NCBI GenBank assembly: GCA_965277415.1 | Contig: CBDICS010000101.1 | Coordinates: forward strand, 62,001 to 126,000 | DNA length: 64,000 bases | Direction of reading: 5' to 3' | Origin: JAHDHW01 sp965277415 | GTDB taxonomy: Bacteria; Bacteroidota; Bacteroidia; Chitinophagales; Saprospiraceae | Part shown: in pieces, positions 55,967-64,000 of the stretch | Layout: the number at the start of each line of letters is the position of its first letter | Position numbering within the stretch: position 1 is the stretch's first letter | Position numbers and translations under genes: made by a program | Notes under the pieces: generated by a model | What the model saw: the letters and a program-made list of their open reading frames with translations, nothing else | The model's database searches: none | Told to the model about the DNA's origin: nothing

Positions 55967-58237
55967 ATGAGAATCAATTTTATTTTATTTTTTATAATAT
56001 CGTTTAATTATGCTTTTGGTCAAACCGCTCGGGAGCGGTCTGTAGAAATTAGTGCAACAGTTCAGGAAAGTCCTCCGCAAATCAATTTTAATTGGACAAT
56101 CGATCCTAATGCAAATTTTTATAATGTTTACAAAAAAACAACAGATTCAGAAGATTGGGGCGAGCCTATAGCAACACTTTCCGGAACAGATACTGCTTAT
56201 ATTGATACAGACATTCAGGTTGGGGAAGCTTTCGAATATGCTTTCTTTAAAAAAGAATTTGATCTGGTCAGAGATACCTTTTGTATTCCTCCAGATACAG
56301 AGGTGAAGTTTTCAATTACCGATATGTATGGAATTGGTTTATGCTGCAATTTTAATTTTGGATTTTACAGAATTGAGGCATGTGGAGATATTATTGCAGA
56401 AGGTTCGGATTTTGAATGGTCAGACGAGCATTACTTTACAGTATGCAATTCCGGTTCGGCATGCACAGACGTCGTGATTACAATTGCACCAGATATTTTT
56501 CCAAATAGTACTTCATGGGTACTGACAGATAATCAAACCAATGTTGAAATAGGCACTTCAGGTAATGTCGGAGATTTTATAGACGAAAGACCAAAGTATG
56601 GTTTTATTTATGCTGGTATAAAAGTACCCGCCATTGAAAACCAGGGAAAAATCCTCTTACTTATTGACGATGAATATAGCGCCCCACTAGCTATGGAGAT
56701 CGACCGATTGAAAAATGATCTGATTGCAGATGGCTGGCAGGTCATCATTCAGGAAGCCAATAAAAATGATCTCGTTACCGATGTAAAATCAAGTATCTTA
56801 GATGTTTATAATCAGAATCCGGACCTTACCAGTCTGTTTATCCTCGGTCATGTACCTGTCCCCTATTCTGGAGATATTTTCCCAGATACACATAATGAAA
56901 ATCATCAAGGTGCTTGGTCTGCAGATTCTTATTATGCCGAACTTGATGGAATTTGGACAGATGAAGTTGTAAATATTACAACTGGTTTTTTTGAAAGAAA
57001 CCACAATATCCCCGGCGATGGAAAATTTGATCAGGACTCTATCCCAACAGGCAAACTTGAACTACAATACGGTAGAGTTGACCTTTATGATATGAACGTT
57101 TTTGCATTAGATGAAATAGAACTTACCCGACGCTATCTCAATAAAGACCACCTTTGGAGATCGGGGGAAATCGAAGTAGAACGTAGGGCTTTAATTGATG
57201 ATAATTTTAACCAGCAGTTTGCAGCGCCCGCTGCTTCTGGTTGGCGAAACTTTGCACCTATGTTTGGCGCTAGTAATATTGATGATGACCTTGACTATTT
57301 TAGCACGCTCTCTGATCATACTTATCTTTGGTCTTATGGTTGTGGAGGTGGATCACATGTGAGTGCAGACGGAATAGGGACAAGTACAGATTTTGCTAAT
57401 GATAGTTTACTGACCATCTTCACGATGCTCTTTGGCAGCCAGTTTGGTGACTATGATAATGATAATAATTTTTTAAAGGCTCCTTTAGCCTCTGGTCTAA
57501 CCCTAAGTAATTGTTGGGCAGGAAATCCTCCCTGGACTTTTCACCATATGGCGATGGGATATCCTATCGGTTATGCTGCACGCGCTACACAAAACTCGAA
57601 TGGCCTATATCATCCTGGTCCACAATTGGTTCATTCCAGTCTGATGGGTGATCCTACTTTAAAAATGCATATCGTAAAACCACCGCTAGCATTTGAAGCA
57701 TTTCAAACTTCTGATAATTTAGTACATTTCAACTTTCAAGCATCGCTTGATCCTGAAGTTCTTGGTTATTACTTTTATAGACGTAGTGATTTGAATGATC
57801 CATTTGAAAGAATTAGTTCAAATATTGTAGAAGCCCCGGAAACTTTTACAGATCTACCTCCTTTCAATGGGGATTTTTATTATATGCTTCGAGCAGTAAA
57901 ATTAGAAACTTCTGGAAGTGGTACTTATTATAATTTAAGTCCGGGAATTATAGACACCTCCAATTTTTTTGTTGATGTAGAAAATCTAAGCATAAACAAT
58001 ACCATAGAGATTGCTCCAAACCCTAATAAAGGGATTTTCGAATTGTCTTTTAATAAAGGGCTTTCATATGATTGGTATATTGAAATCTTAAATACTGAGG
58101 GATCGCAACTTATTGAACAATCCATTTTACAAAAGCAATCCACGCTTATCAATTTGAGTGATTTTCCAAACGGCCTTTATTTAGTAAAAATTAGGACAGC
58201 GGAAGGAATAATCGTGAGGAAGATTATAAAACAGTAG
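55967..58237 (+). CDS. T9SS cargo with peptidase-C25-like fold
   Basis: The 756-residue protein has the signal peptide MRINFILFFIISFNYAFGQ. A fibronectin-III-like region follows, then a Cys-containing domain (FSITDMYGIGLCC ... SACTDVVI) seen in other secreted Bacteroidota proteins. The central part (about 225-570) resembles the C25 (gingipain) caspase-like fold: GKILLLIDDEY, SLFILGHVPVPYSG, a Gly-rich turn YGCGGGSH (Cys459, His464), and TMLFGSQFGDYD, where a Ser (491) stands where a C25 peptidase would have its catalytic Cys. It may therefore be inactive or use other residues. The C-terminus is a type A T9SS sorting domain (IAPNPNKGIFELSF ... LINLSDFPNGLYLVKI). It lies 73 bp downstream of the NRPS/PKS on the same strand, but no functional tie is evident. 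Confidence 0.75.
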   Translation: MRINFILFFIISFNYAFGQTARERSVEISATVQESPPQINFNWTIDPNANFYNVYKKTTDSEDWGEPIATLSGTDTAYIDTDIQVGEAFEYAFFKKEFDLVRDTFCIPPDTEVKFSITDMYGIGLCCNFNFGFYRIEACGDIIAEGSDFEWSDEHYFTVCNSGSACTDVVITIAPDIFPNSTSWVLTDNQTNVEIGTSGNVGDFIDERPKYGFIYAGIKVPAIENQGKILLLIDDEYSAPLAMEIDRLKNDLIADGWQVIIQEANKNDLVTDVKSSILDVYNQNPDLTSLFILGHVPVPYSGDIFPDTHNENHQGAWSADSYYAELDGIWTDEVVNITTGFFERNHNIPGDGKFDQDSIPTGKLELQYGRVDLYDMNVFALDEIELTRRYLNKDHLWRSGEIEVERRALIDDNFNQQFAAPAASGWRNFAPMFGASNIDDDLDYFSTLSDHTYLWSYGCGGGSHVSADGIGTSTDFANDSLLTIFTMLFGSQFGDYDNDNNFLKAPLASGLTLSNCWAGNPPWTFHHMAMGYPIGYAARATQNSNGLYHPGPQLVHSSLMGDPTLKMHIVKPPLAFEAFQTSDNLVHFNFQASLDPEVLGYYFYRRSDLNDPFERISSNIVEAPETFTDLPPFNGDFYYMLRAVKLETSGSGTYYNLSPGIIDTSNFFVDVENLSINNTIEIAPNPNKGIFELSFNKGLSYDWYIEILNTEGSQLIEQSILQKQSTLINLSDFPNGLYLVKIRTAEGIIVRKIIKQ

Positions 58238-58294
58238 TAGCCATTTGTCATTAATTCGCTCAAAATGACAAACGGCTATTAACTATTCTAACAA

Positions 58295-59341
58295 TCACTG
58301 CAAGTCTGCAATAGCAGCTTCTATTACTTCATCCTTTGTTGTATCCATTAAGTCAAGGGCAACCGGAATATCTGGTTCTACGCCATCATCCAAATGTCTT
58401 CCTTTTGCATCTATAAATTCACTCGTAGAAAGTGACCATTGCCAACCATTCGCCAAAAAGCCATCGGCTACTGCTCCACTTCCTCCTCCTGATCTTTGCC
58501 CCATTGTTTTCACCGTTTCAATTGGATCAACTGAGTATAAAAAAGTAGTCGAAGCACTATACACATGTCTATCTGTAATGACTCTTACCTCTTTTAAGAA
58601 TTTATTGCTACTAGAAGTAGGTTTTAAGATGAAAGGACTATCCGAAAAATCATTTATCCCAGGACCAGTTTTAAATCGTTCAAAGCCAGTGTCTAGTTCT
58701 TTATCCGTCAAATATGAGGCAAACTTTATGGCTAAGGAAGGGTCCCCTCCAGTATTTAATCGCATATCGAATATAAGCCCTTTAGCATCTTTTAAGTCCG
58801 TAAAAATTTGTTCAATCTCATCATCTGTAATTTGCTCATTCCAAGAAGGAATCCATAAATATCCAATCTCTGTATCCTGAGTCAAAGTCCCCCACACTGC
58901 TCTTATCCCTAATTCGCCCCCTTCCAATTCTTTTATTGTTGGGTTTATATCTTTACTTATATAGTTATTGTTTAAAATATCTCTATCAAAACCTGGAGGG
59001 AATCCTTCTAAGATATCGAATCCAGCAAAGAAAGTACTGTCATTATTCATAAAAAACAAACCAGAATGAGCATCTCGCAAACGACTTGTAATAATTCCTA
59101 ATTTACTGAATAATTCACCTTCGCTGATGCCTTCTTGTATTGTTCCTCGAATAGAATCTGTCAACATATCTATGTCTATTCCTTTGAATTCAAGCATGGA
59201 GTATTTCTCTGTAACTAGAACATCATATTCATCGAAAATACTCAGCGCATCTGTTTTAGGTTTGCTATCCATTAATATCTTTTCACAAGAATTAAAGGCA
59301 ACAAGCATAATTAAAAGAGATAATATTTTTAATATTTTCAT
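58295..59341 (-). CDS. S41 (C-terminal-processing-type) peptidase lipoprotein
   Basis: The 348-residue protein has a lipoprotein signal with Cys19 in the lipobox FNSC. Its middle resembles the S41 family: LRDAHSGLFF (86-97), YLWIPSW (161-167), the strand GLIFDMRLNTGGD (188-200) and RHVYSASTTF, with Ser262 as the likely nucleophile. A Gly-rich GQRSGGGSG loop and DDGVEPDIPV near the end are also typical. There is no clear PDZ domain. It probably cleaves proteins or peptides in the periplasm or at the membrane surface. It lies 20 bp downstream of the barrel-like gene at 59362-60159, so the two are probably co-transcribed. Confidence 0.88.
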   Translation of the reverse strand: MKILKILSLLIMLVAFNSCEKILMDSKPKTDALSIFDEYDVLVTEKYSMLEFKGIDIDMLTDSIRGTIQEGISEGELFSKLGIITSRLRDAHSGLFFMNNDSTFFAGFDILEGFPPGFDRDILNNNYISKDINPTIKELEGGELGIRAVWGTLTQDTEIGYLWIPSWNEQITDDEIEQIFTDLKDAKGLIFDMRLNTGGDPSLAIKFASYLTDKELDTGFERFKTGPGINDFSDSPFILKPTSSSNKFLKEVRVITDRHVYSASTTFLYSVDPIETVKTMGQRSGGGSGAVADGFLANGWQWSLSTSEFIDAKGRHLDDGVEPDIPVALDLMDTTKDEVIEAAIADLQ

Positions 59342-59361
59342 AATATCTTAAGTTTATTTGT

Positions 59362-60159
59362 TTAATCAATTTTAGAATTAGGTATTGGATTTGAATCTCG
59401 AAATTTCCAATAAACAGTCAGGTAATGTGCTCCAATAGTTACTGGATAATTTTTAACCTCTGCAAAACGCCTTAAATCCCAGTTGTATTTAATTGAAAAA
59501 TGATCATTCAAATGATAACTTATATTTGTTCTTAAGTTCAAGTGATTAAAAACACTTCTTAACACAAAGTAATCTAATGAAAAAGGAGAATTTATTTTCT
59601 CATCTTGTAAATTAAAAACACCATCTTCCAAAACACTTTGAGGTGCAGAAAAAGCAAACCCTGTGCTTTCTCTTATAAAAGAAGCAATACCTAGATCCAT
59701 CCCAAAATTGAATTTTTTATACTTATAATCTGCAGCTACCAAGAGATCACTACTACTTAAAATATAAGAACTATTATTTCCTAGGCCAGAGGTACTTCTA
59801 AAGTATAAACCAAAAATATCCCATTGACCACCAAGTGATAATTGGTCGTTTATTTTTTTCAAATACCTTGTATAAACTTTAGGATTGACAACTAAACTAT
59901 TTCCATTACTATGTACAGAATTTTGTTCATTACCTATATTTAAAAAGAAGCCTAATTCTAAAGAAGATTGAACACCCTGCATACTTAATCCAAGATCAAA
60001 TAATCCACCTATACCGGAGTAAGAAGTTTGGGAATATTTTAAATCTTGAAAACTAGTGAAACTCCCGCCAGGTTTTAAATAAAAGGAAGAAATGGATTGT
60101 GAAAGCATTATGGAATAGCTTGCACAAATAAACAGCAAGCTGAAAAATATTTTTTTCAT
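59362..60159 (-). CDS. Outer-membrane barrel-like protein
   Basis: The 265-residue protein has a signal peptide ending near SIMLSQS. The body consists of short strands with alternating polar and hydrophobic residues and frequent aromatic ends (for example YKYKKFNFGMDLGIASF, NLRTNISYHLNDHFSIKYNW, GAHYLTVYWKF), as in small Bacteroidota beta-barrels. I do not recognise a specific family. It precedes the S41 lipoprotein by 20 bp in the same direction. Confidence 0.65.
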   Translation of the reverse strand: MKKIFFSLLFICASYSIMLSQSISSFYLKPGGSFTSFQDLKYSQTSYSGIGGLFDLGLSMQGVQSSLELGFFLNIGNEQNSVHSNGNSLVVNPKVYTRYLKKINDQLSLGGQWDIFGLYFRSTSGLGNNSSYILSSSDLLVAADYKYKKFNFGMDLGIASFIRESTGFAFSAPQSVLEDGVFNLQDEKINSPFSLDYFVLRSVFNHLNLRTNISYHLNDHFSIKYNWDLRRFAEVKNYPVTIGAHYLTVYWKFRDSNPIPNSKID

Positions 60160-60502
60160 AATTAATGGTTTTATTTGTTGAAGTAATTTCGAATACTATA
60201 ATCATATATAGAAGTTGATCAAGCATTATTAAGTACTAAGCAATAAAATTGCCATATTTAAAAATTAACGATATCTAATGATTAAGAAATGAGCGAGTAG
60301 GCAAAGGGGTCTCTCTAACCCCTGAGCCACTCTAAGAGCTGTAAGCAAACCTCCCCGGTTCTACAGCTCTTTCTCATTTAATAATAAATTATTGAATTTT
60401 AATACACTGTATTTAGAACCTCTTTAAATTTTATTTATCGGGTTGCGAAAGCTCACTTTAAGAATCTAATTTCGCCTTCGACAATAATTTTTAAACCCGT
60501 TC
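60160..60502. other. Gap between barrel-like and ClpP-fold genes
   Basis: A 343-bp AT-rich gap with a compact GC-rich island near 60295-60370 that folds into two hairpins (described separately). A weak copy of the interspersed motif (TATAGAAGTTGATC) is at about 60206-60219. No gene is visible. Confidence 0.5.
60295..60370. ncRNA. GC-rich double stem-loop, candidate structured RNA
   Basis: Hairpin one (60295-60332) has stems GAGT/ACTC, GGC/GCC and AGGGGT/ACCCCT with a 7-base loop. Hairpin two (60335-60370) has a perfect 9-bp stem, AGAGCTGTA/TACAGCTCT, around an 18-base loop. A short pyrimidine-rich run follows on the plus strand. It stands out in base composition from the surrounding AT-rich gap. 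Strand and function are unknown; an unusual terminator pair for the ClpP-fold gene is the plain alternative. Confidence 0.35.
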
Positions 60503-61096
60503 TTAATCTGTCAGCATTTTATATTTTACGATTTCTGATTCTGTCATCCAATGTATACTGTCAGCCGGTGCAGCATTAATAGTAAAATAATAAAAGTCCT
60601 CTGCTTCTTTTTGGCTAAAGCCTATCGACTGGTAATAGTCGATATAGGGTTGGTGTTTCTTATCTCCAACAGGATAATCTGTTGCTCTACTTAAACTAAA
60701 GAAAAGAATTCCAGAGGCCCATGAATGCACCCCAATTTTTACGTTTTCGCCAATTGATCTTTTTTTACCTGCTAAGAAGAAATCCGTACCACCAGAAGCA
60801 ACTAAACCATTATCCTGGATATGAATTGCTAATCCTTTATCATATACGCGCTTTGATAATTTCAAATTGGTTACATCATCACTAGATCCTTCACATTCAA
60901 CAATATTAATTTTATTAACGTTAGGATTTTGCATACACAATTCATCAAACTCTTCTAGAGATTTACTATTGATAACACCTTTCATCTCTATTGTTGTTTT
61001 GTCTTCTAACACTTTGAAGATCATTTTTGATGAACAATTGGTCAAGGAAATACAAATTAGAAAAAACAAAAAGAATGGAACATTTGATTTCATCAT
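60503..61096 (-). CDS. ClpP/SppA-fold lipoprotein
   Basis: The 197-residue protein has a lipoprotein signal with Cys21 in the lipobox LTNC. Residues about 60-150 look like the ClpP/crotonase fold: a strand INIVECEG, the helix VTNLKLSKRVYDKGL, the strand LAIHIQD, then LVASGGTDFFLAGKKRSI and VKIGVHSWAS. The Ser in ASGG is the likely nucleophile, and His in GVHSW lies where S49/ClpP-like proteins of COG3904 type keep their substrate strand. The C-terminal region with FYYFTINAAPADSIHWM is conserved in related hypothetical proteins as I recall them. It is probably a periplasmic peptidase-like lipoprotein; activity is unproven. Confidence 0.65.
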   Translation of the reverse strand: MMKSNVPFFLFFLICISLTNCSSKMIFKVLEDKTTIEMKGVINSKSLEEFDELCMQNPNVNKINIVECEGSSDDVTNLKLSKRVYDKGLAIHIQDNGLVASGGTDFFLAGKKRSIGENVKIGVHSWASGILFFSLSRATDYPVGDKKHQPYIDYYQSIGFSQKEAEDFYYFTINAAPADSIHWMTESEIVKYKMLTD

Positions 61097-61150
61097 AATG
61101 CTGTATAATTTTAATTTTTAAATAACTAGATTTTAAATAACGCACAATAA

Positions 61151-61204
61151 AAAAGCACATACTTTAGCAAGTACCCAAGGAGTACTTACTGAAGTATGTG
61201 CTTA
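61151..61204 (-). terminator. Second of two tandem related terminators
   Basis: Two arms, AAGCACATACTTTAGCAAGTAC and its near-perfect complement, form a stem of about 22 bp with three mismatched positions, followed on the minus strand by T6. The stem shares AAGCACATACTT with the stem 48 bp away at 61252-61312. Confidence 0.75.
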
Positions 61205-61251
61205 GTACAAGGTAAAAGAATTTAACTTACATTGTACTCTGGTTATAAATT

Positions 61252-61312
61252 AAAAAAGCACATACTTCAGCATACTCACTACGAGTTTTTTTGCTGAAGT
61301 ATGTGCTTTTTA
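61252..61312 (-). terminator. First of two tandem related terminators
   Basis: A perfect 16-bp inverted repeat (AGCACATACTTCAGCA and its complement), extended by flanking A and T tracts, encloses a loop of about 19 bases. T6 follows on the minus strand. It lies about 190 bp past the stop of the cytochrome c peroxidase gene. The A/T tracts on both sides would let it work in both directions. Confidence 0.8.
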
Positions 61313-61327
61313 CACAAGCCAACTGTC

Positions 61328-61370
61328 TAATTATGTTCCCAATTTCTTCTTCAGTGTTAGAACATAATTA
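61328..61370. repeat. Further 11-bp inverted repeat
   Basis: TAATTATGTTC and GAACATAATTA are a perfect inverted pair around a 21-base loop, between the cytochrome c peroxidase stop and the two tandem terminators. With them it makes three hairpins within 220 bp of the 406-bp gap 61097-61502, which holds no gene. Confidence 0.55.
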
Positions 61371-61502
61371 ATTATTAAAAGACACTTTTGACAGTAACAA
61401 ACTTAACGAATATTTTTATAATTGCAAAGTTGCTTTTAAATCTTTATTCAAAAATAAATAAACTAGTCTTTTTTACGACACAGCACAAATACAATACCAG
61501 TA

Positions 61503-62843
61503 TTATTGACAACCTAAATCATTCTGCGAGAAGATATCATTATTAGGAAAACAATTTCCGGATAATACTGCATCAGGAACATAACGATCTAGGTTAGGAT
61601 CACGCAAACCGTCACGTAAGAAAATAAGTAAATCGCTTTTCTCCTCTTCACTTAGATTTAATGGTACAAAACCCGGAGAGATTTGGCTAGGCGGCACATC
61701 AAAGTTTTCTGGTATAGCCTCATTGAAATACTCCACTACTTCTTCTAGTGTTTTTTTACTTGATCCATGAAAATAAAAAGGTGCATCTCCAAGATTATAT
61801 AATTGAGGCACTTTGAATTTGTACATATCTTCTGCCCGTCCGGTAAACTCTCCACGGCCTAAGTTTTTTGGATCATCCCGACTGGTATTTATAGCCCCTT
61901 TTTTATACAAATCATCCACTCCTAAAGCATAAAAATTATTTCCATTCAAAGAAGTTCCTCTATGACATGTAGAGCAATTCGCCTTTCCAAAAAACAAATT
62001 TGCTCCTTTTTTCTCTGACTCTGTCATGGCCACTTTATCGCCTCTAAGCCAATTTTGAAAAGGTGCTTCATTTGATAATAAAGTTCGGAGATAAGCAGAG
62101 ATTGCAAAACTTGCAGATTGAGGTGTATAGCGTTCTACCTCCGATACATCACTAAATGCTGCATCAAATAAATCTGTATAACCATATCCATCTAATACTT
62201 CTTTATTGATAACCATTCGATGTAGATGCAAGCCCTCTATATTTTGACTTTCTAGTCCTTTAAAACCAAGATGGTTGATTTCTGCACCTGATTCTGCTGT
62301 CCATAAATTTTCTGTACCTTCATTTAGGCCTCCACTGCCAAAACGACCATTCCAGGTGGTATTCGTCACAAAAGCTACATTTAATACACTTAAAGGTCGA
62401 ACGCCTTGTACATCGGGTTCGCTATAATTCGTATTAAATACCCTACCTTCTCCATTATCACCAAATCCAAGTCCACCATCTGCGATTCCCTGTGGTCTAC
62501 CTGGTCTAAAACCAGCAGATGGAATATGACAACTCGCACAGCTATAAGTACCTTCTCCAGCAGGCTGCATTGGTGCAAGAGCAAGGCCAGTCTCATAAAA
62601 CAGTAATTTTCCTAATTCAACTTTTTCTTTGGATAATGGATTATGTGGATCTTGTGGAATAAGGCCATAGTCATCAGAATCAGGCAATATAAAGTTTTCC
62701 AACCCTCCATGTTCATTAAGAAGGTTCTCCAATCGATAGTCGTTTTCAGAAGCGACATATGTTTGATCCTTGGCACAAGAAGTGAATAGTATTGCCAAGA
62801 CAATTATTAATTGTAAGTTTTTATACATGCTTAAAACATTCAT
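61503..62843 (-). CDS. Di-heme cytochrome c peroxidase (MauG/CcpA family) lipoprotein
   Basis: The 446-residue protein has a lipobox LFTSC with Cys23, so it is probably a membrane-anchored periplasmic lipoprotein. Met6 (ATG at 62826-62828) is an alternative start that gives a more usual signal, MYKNLQ. Two CxxCH motifs lie at 102-106 (CASCH) and 290-294 (CSTCH). The sequence between them has the family pattern: PLSKEKVELGKLLFYE before the first heme, RPLSVLNVAFVTNTTWNGRF, then FAISAYLRTL and a final FKVPQLYNLGDAPFYFHGSSKTLEEVV-type segment (about 345-370, with one extra Lys). These proteins reduce H2O2 using electrons from cytochromes, or oxidise protein-bound substrates. The gene stands alone, followed by strong terminators. 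Confidence 0.9.
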   Translation of the reverse strand: MNVLSMYKNLQLIIVLAILFTSCAKDQTYVASENDYRLENLLNEHGGLENFILPDSDDYGLIPQDPHNPLSKEKVELGKLLFYETGLALAPMQPAGEGTYSCASCHIPSAGFRPGRPQGIADGGLGFGDNGEGRVFNTNYSEPDVQGVRPLSVLNVAFVTNTTWNGRFGSGGLNEGTENLWTAESGAEINHLGFKGLESQNIEGLHLHRMVINKEVLDGYGYTDLFDAAFSDVSEVERYTPQSASFAISAYLRTLLSNEAPFQNWLRGDKVAMTESEKKGANLFFGKANCSTCHRGTSLNGNNFYALGVDDLYKKGAINTSRDDPKNLGRGEFTGRAEDMYKFKVPQLYNLGDAPFYFHGSSKKTLEEVVEYFNEAIPENFDVPPSQISPGFVPLNLSEEEKSDLLIFLRDGLRDPNLDRYVPDAVLSGNCFPNNDIFSQNDLGCQ

Positions 62844-63141
62844 GGAATTAGAAAAAACCTAATTAAACACCGCTTAGAATCAATAATTTTGATTTTGAGC
62901 GTTCTAATATCAATGCTTAAATCGGTTTACCTATACTACAAAATTAAATATATAAGATCGTTTTTCAAACAGTTTAGGGGCTGAAATTTGTCATAATGAC
63001 ATTTTATGGGAAATAATGGAGACTTAGGCGGAAGATTTTACTTTTTTTCTATTCCTCAAATAGGAAAAAGGTTCTACAAAAGTAATGTATATTTTAGGAG
63101 CTAGCAATACTATTAATAGGGTATTTTACCTTGAAAACAGG
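62844..63141. other. Gap upstream of the cytochrome c peroxidase
   Basis: 298 bp, AT-rich, between the peroxidase start and the stop of the DUF5686 gene. It should carry the peroxidase promoter. I see no gene, clear hairpin or recognisable promoter. Confidence 0.5.
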
Positions 63142-64000
63142 TCAAAAACTCCAATTTCGTTTCCAGGTATCAATAATATCCAGAGAAAATTTATAACCTG
63201 TTTTAGGTCCGCTAATATTAGAATTTGCCAATACGCCATATACGCCTAACCTTAGTCTTCGACGAGGGCCAATTTTAAAAACCCGCTCTAGCCCCGCGAA
63301 TACTTCTTCATGTCGGAATTGATTTTCGTTTACCCATAAAAAGCCCGCACCTGCGACGACTTGCACCCTGGTTTTTCTAATAAGTGGGATATTATTAATC
63401 AATGCGCCGTTAAAATGATGGATATGATGCAATTCTACAAATAATTTAGACCCTGTCAAGGACGTATCCAGTAGTTGAAAAGAATGCAAAGGATCTGAAT
63501 ATAACCAAGGGTCTGATTCTCTAAACCTTTTAAGATCGACGAATCTTAGTTTTTTTGTATTTAGAAATTTCCCTGTTTGAATGGAATATTTTGAATTGCC
63601 TAAAATACCAAGAATAAGATCTTGTTCTACCGTAAAATCAACAAAGTCATAATCTATATCGGAGGAGAGGACTTGATGCCAACCTTTTTCATGACGTAAG
63701 CTAAAAGTTGGCCATTTACTCCCTAATACAATTTTTCGATTTGGTTCCGTCATAAACTTCTGTCCTGGCGTATATCTCAAGCTAATACTACTGATCAATG
63801 CTTCATACGGAGCAAAGGCAATCGCAGCTTCATCTTCAATTATTTCACTAATAAAAGTATCACTTATATAATCTTCGACAGACTGTCGATCATTAATCGA
63901 GATATCTGTTTTTAAAAATAAGCCATTAAAAAGTTCAATCTGCTGTCCAAAAGCTATATAATCATGGAGAAAATAATTGGATGTTCGAAGTTGATTAATA
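63142..64000 (-). CDS. DUF5686-family outer-membrane protein, C-terminal part
   Basis: The reading frame stays open from the stop at 63142-63144 to the right edge, so about 285 C-terminal residues are present and the start lies outside the window; a TTG at about 63796-63798 is internal. The sequence matches the C-terminal barrel of DUF5686 proteins, which usually begin with a carboxypeptidase-regulatory-like domain: GWHQVLSSDIDYDFV, KYSIQTGKFLNTKKLRF, SFQLLD, the hallmark ELHHIHHFNGALINNIPLIRK, then a final amphipathic strand near IDTWKRNWSF. It is an outer-membrane barrel that probably takes part in surface transport or assembly. Confidence 0.85.
   Translation of the reverse strand, partial: INQLRTSNYFLHDYIAFGQQIELFNGLFLKTDISINDRQSVEDYISDTFISEIIEDEAAIAFAPYEALISSISLRYTPGQKFMTEPNRKIVLGSKWPTFSLRHEKGWHQVLSSDIDYDFVDFTVEQDLILGILGNSKYSIQTGKFLNTKKLRFVDLKRFRESDPWLYSDPLHSFQLLDTSLTGSKLFVELHHIHHFNGALINNIPLIRKTRVQVVAGAGFLWVNENQFRHEEVFAGLERVFKIGPRRRLRLGVYGVLANSNISGPKTGYKFSLDIIDTWKRNWSF

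Noticed and set aside
60290..60345. tRNA-like sequence on the minus strand (GGCTCAGGGGTTAGAG)
   Set aside because: No acceptor stem, anticodon arm and T-arm can be assembled at proper spacing.

Overview
The window comes from an AT-rich member of the Bacteroidota, most likely Saprospiria. This rests on several signs. Two genes carry type A type IX secretion (T9SS) C-terminal signals and one carries a gliding-motility-type (type B) C-terminal domain. There are giant secreted proteins built from GEVED, thrombospondin-type-3 (TSP3), HYR and PKD-like modules, a DUF5686 outer-membrane protein, several lipoproteins, and starts without Shine-Dalgarno sequences. The phylum is well supported; the class is an inference. 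No tRNA, rRNA, transposase or CRISPR array was seen.

Layout. 1-1258: the start of a lipoprotein and a di-heme cytochrome c, both on the minus strand. 1565-33170: a tandem array of three giant minus-strand genes (4000, 3486 and about 2913 residues). They share a nearly identical 3' part; the first two also share the 5' part (von Willebrand A domain, seven-unit repeat domain, GEVED, malectin-like). Different inserts sit between constant TSP3 cassettes. 33554-35377: a T9SS-tailed BNR/YCF48-like protein and a small PGDYG-like protein. 35820-37800: a two-gene plus-strand unit encoding a two-TM DUF4231/SLATT-like protein and a TIR-domain protein, facing a convergent M48-like protein that has lost the first His of HExxH. 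This is the best candidate for an undescribed conflict (defence) system. 37932-43430: a T9SS type B cargo protein with the same seven-unit repeat domain as the giant proteins.

44208-55893 (plus strand) is a complete NRPS/PKS assembly line: A-PCP-sulfotransferase-KS-AT-ACP-aminotransferase-C-A-PCP-TE. One apparent +1 frameshift at a T5 run inside the condensation domain splits it into two ORFs. The domain order predicts that an amino acid is loaded, extended once with a malonyl-type unit, transaminated at the beta-keto carbon, joined to a second amino acid and released by the thioesterase.

55967-64000: a T9SS cargo with a peptidase-C25-like fold, an S41 protease lipoprotein paired with a barrel-like protein, a ClpP-fold lipoprotein, a di-heme cytochrome c peroxidase lipoprotein, and the 3' part of a DUF5686 gene. 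The gaps here hold several strong stem-loops, including two sequence-related terminators in tandem and a GC-rich double hairpin of unknown role. A roughly 20-bp motif (core GAAGTTGTTTTAAAAT) recurs in gaps across the window.
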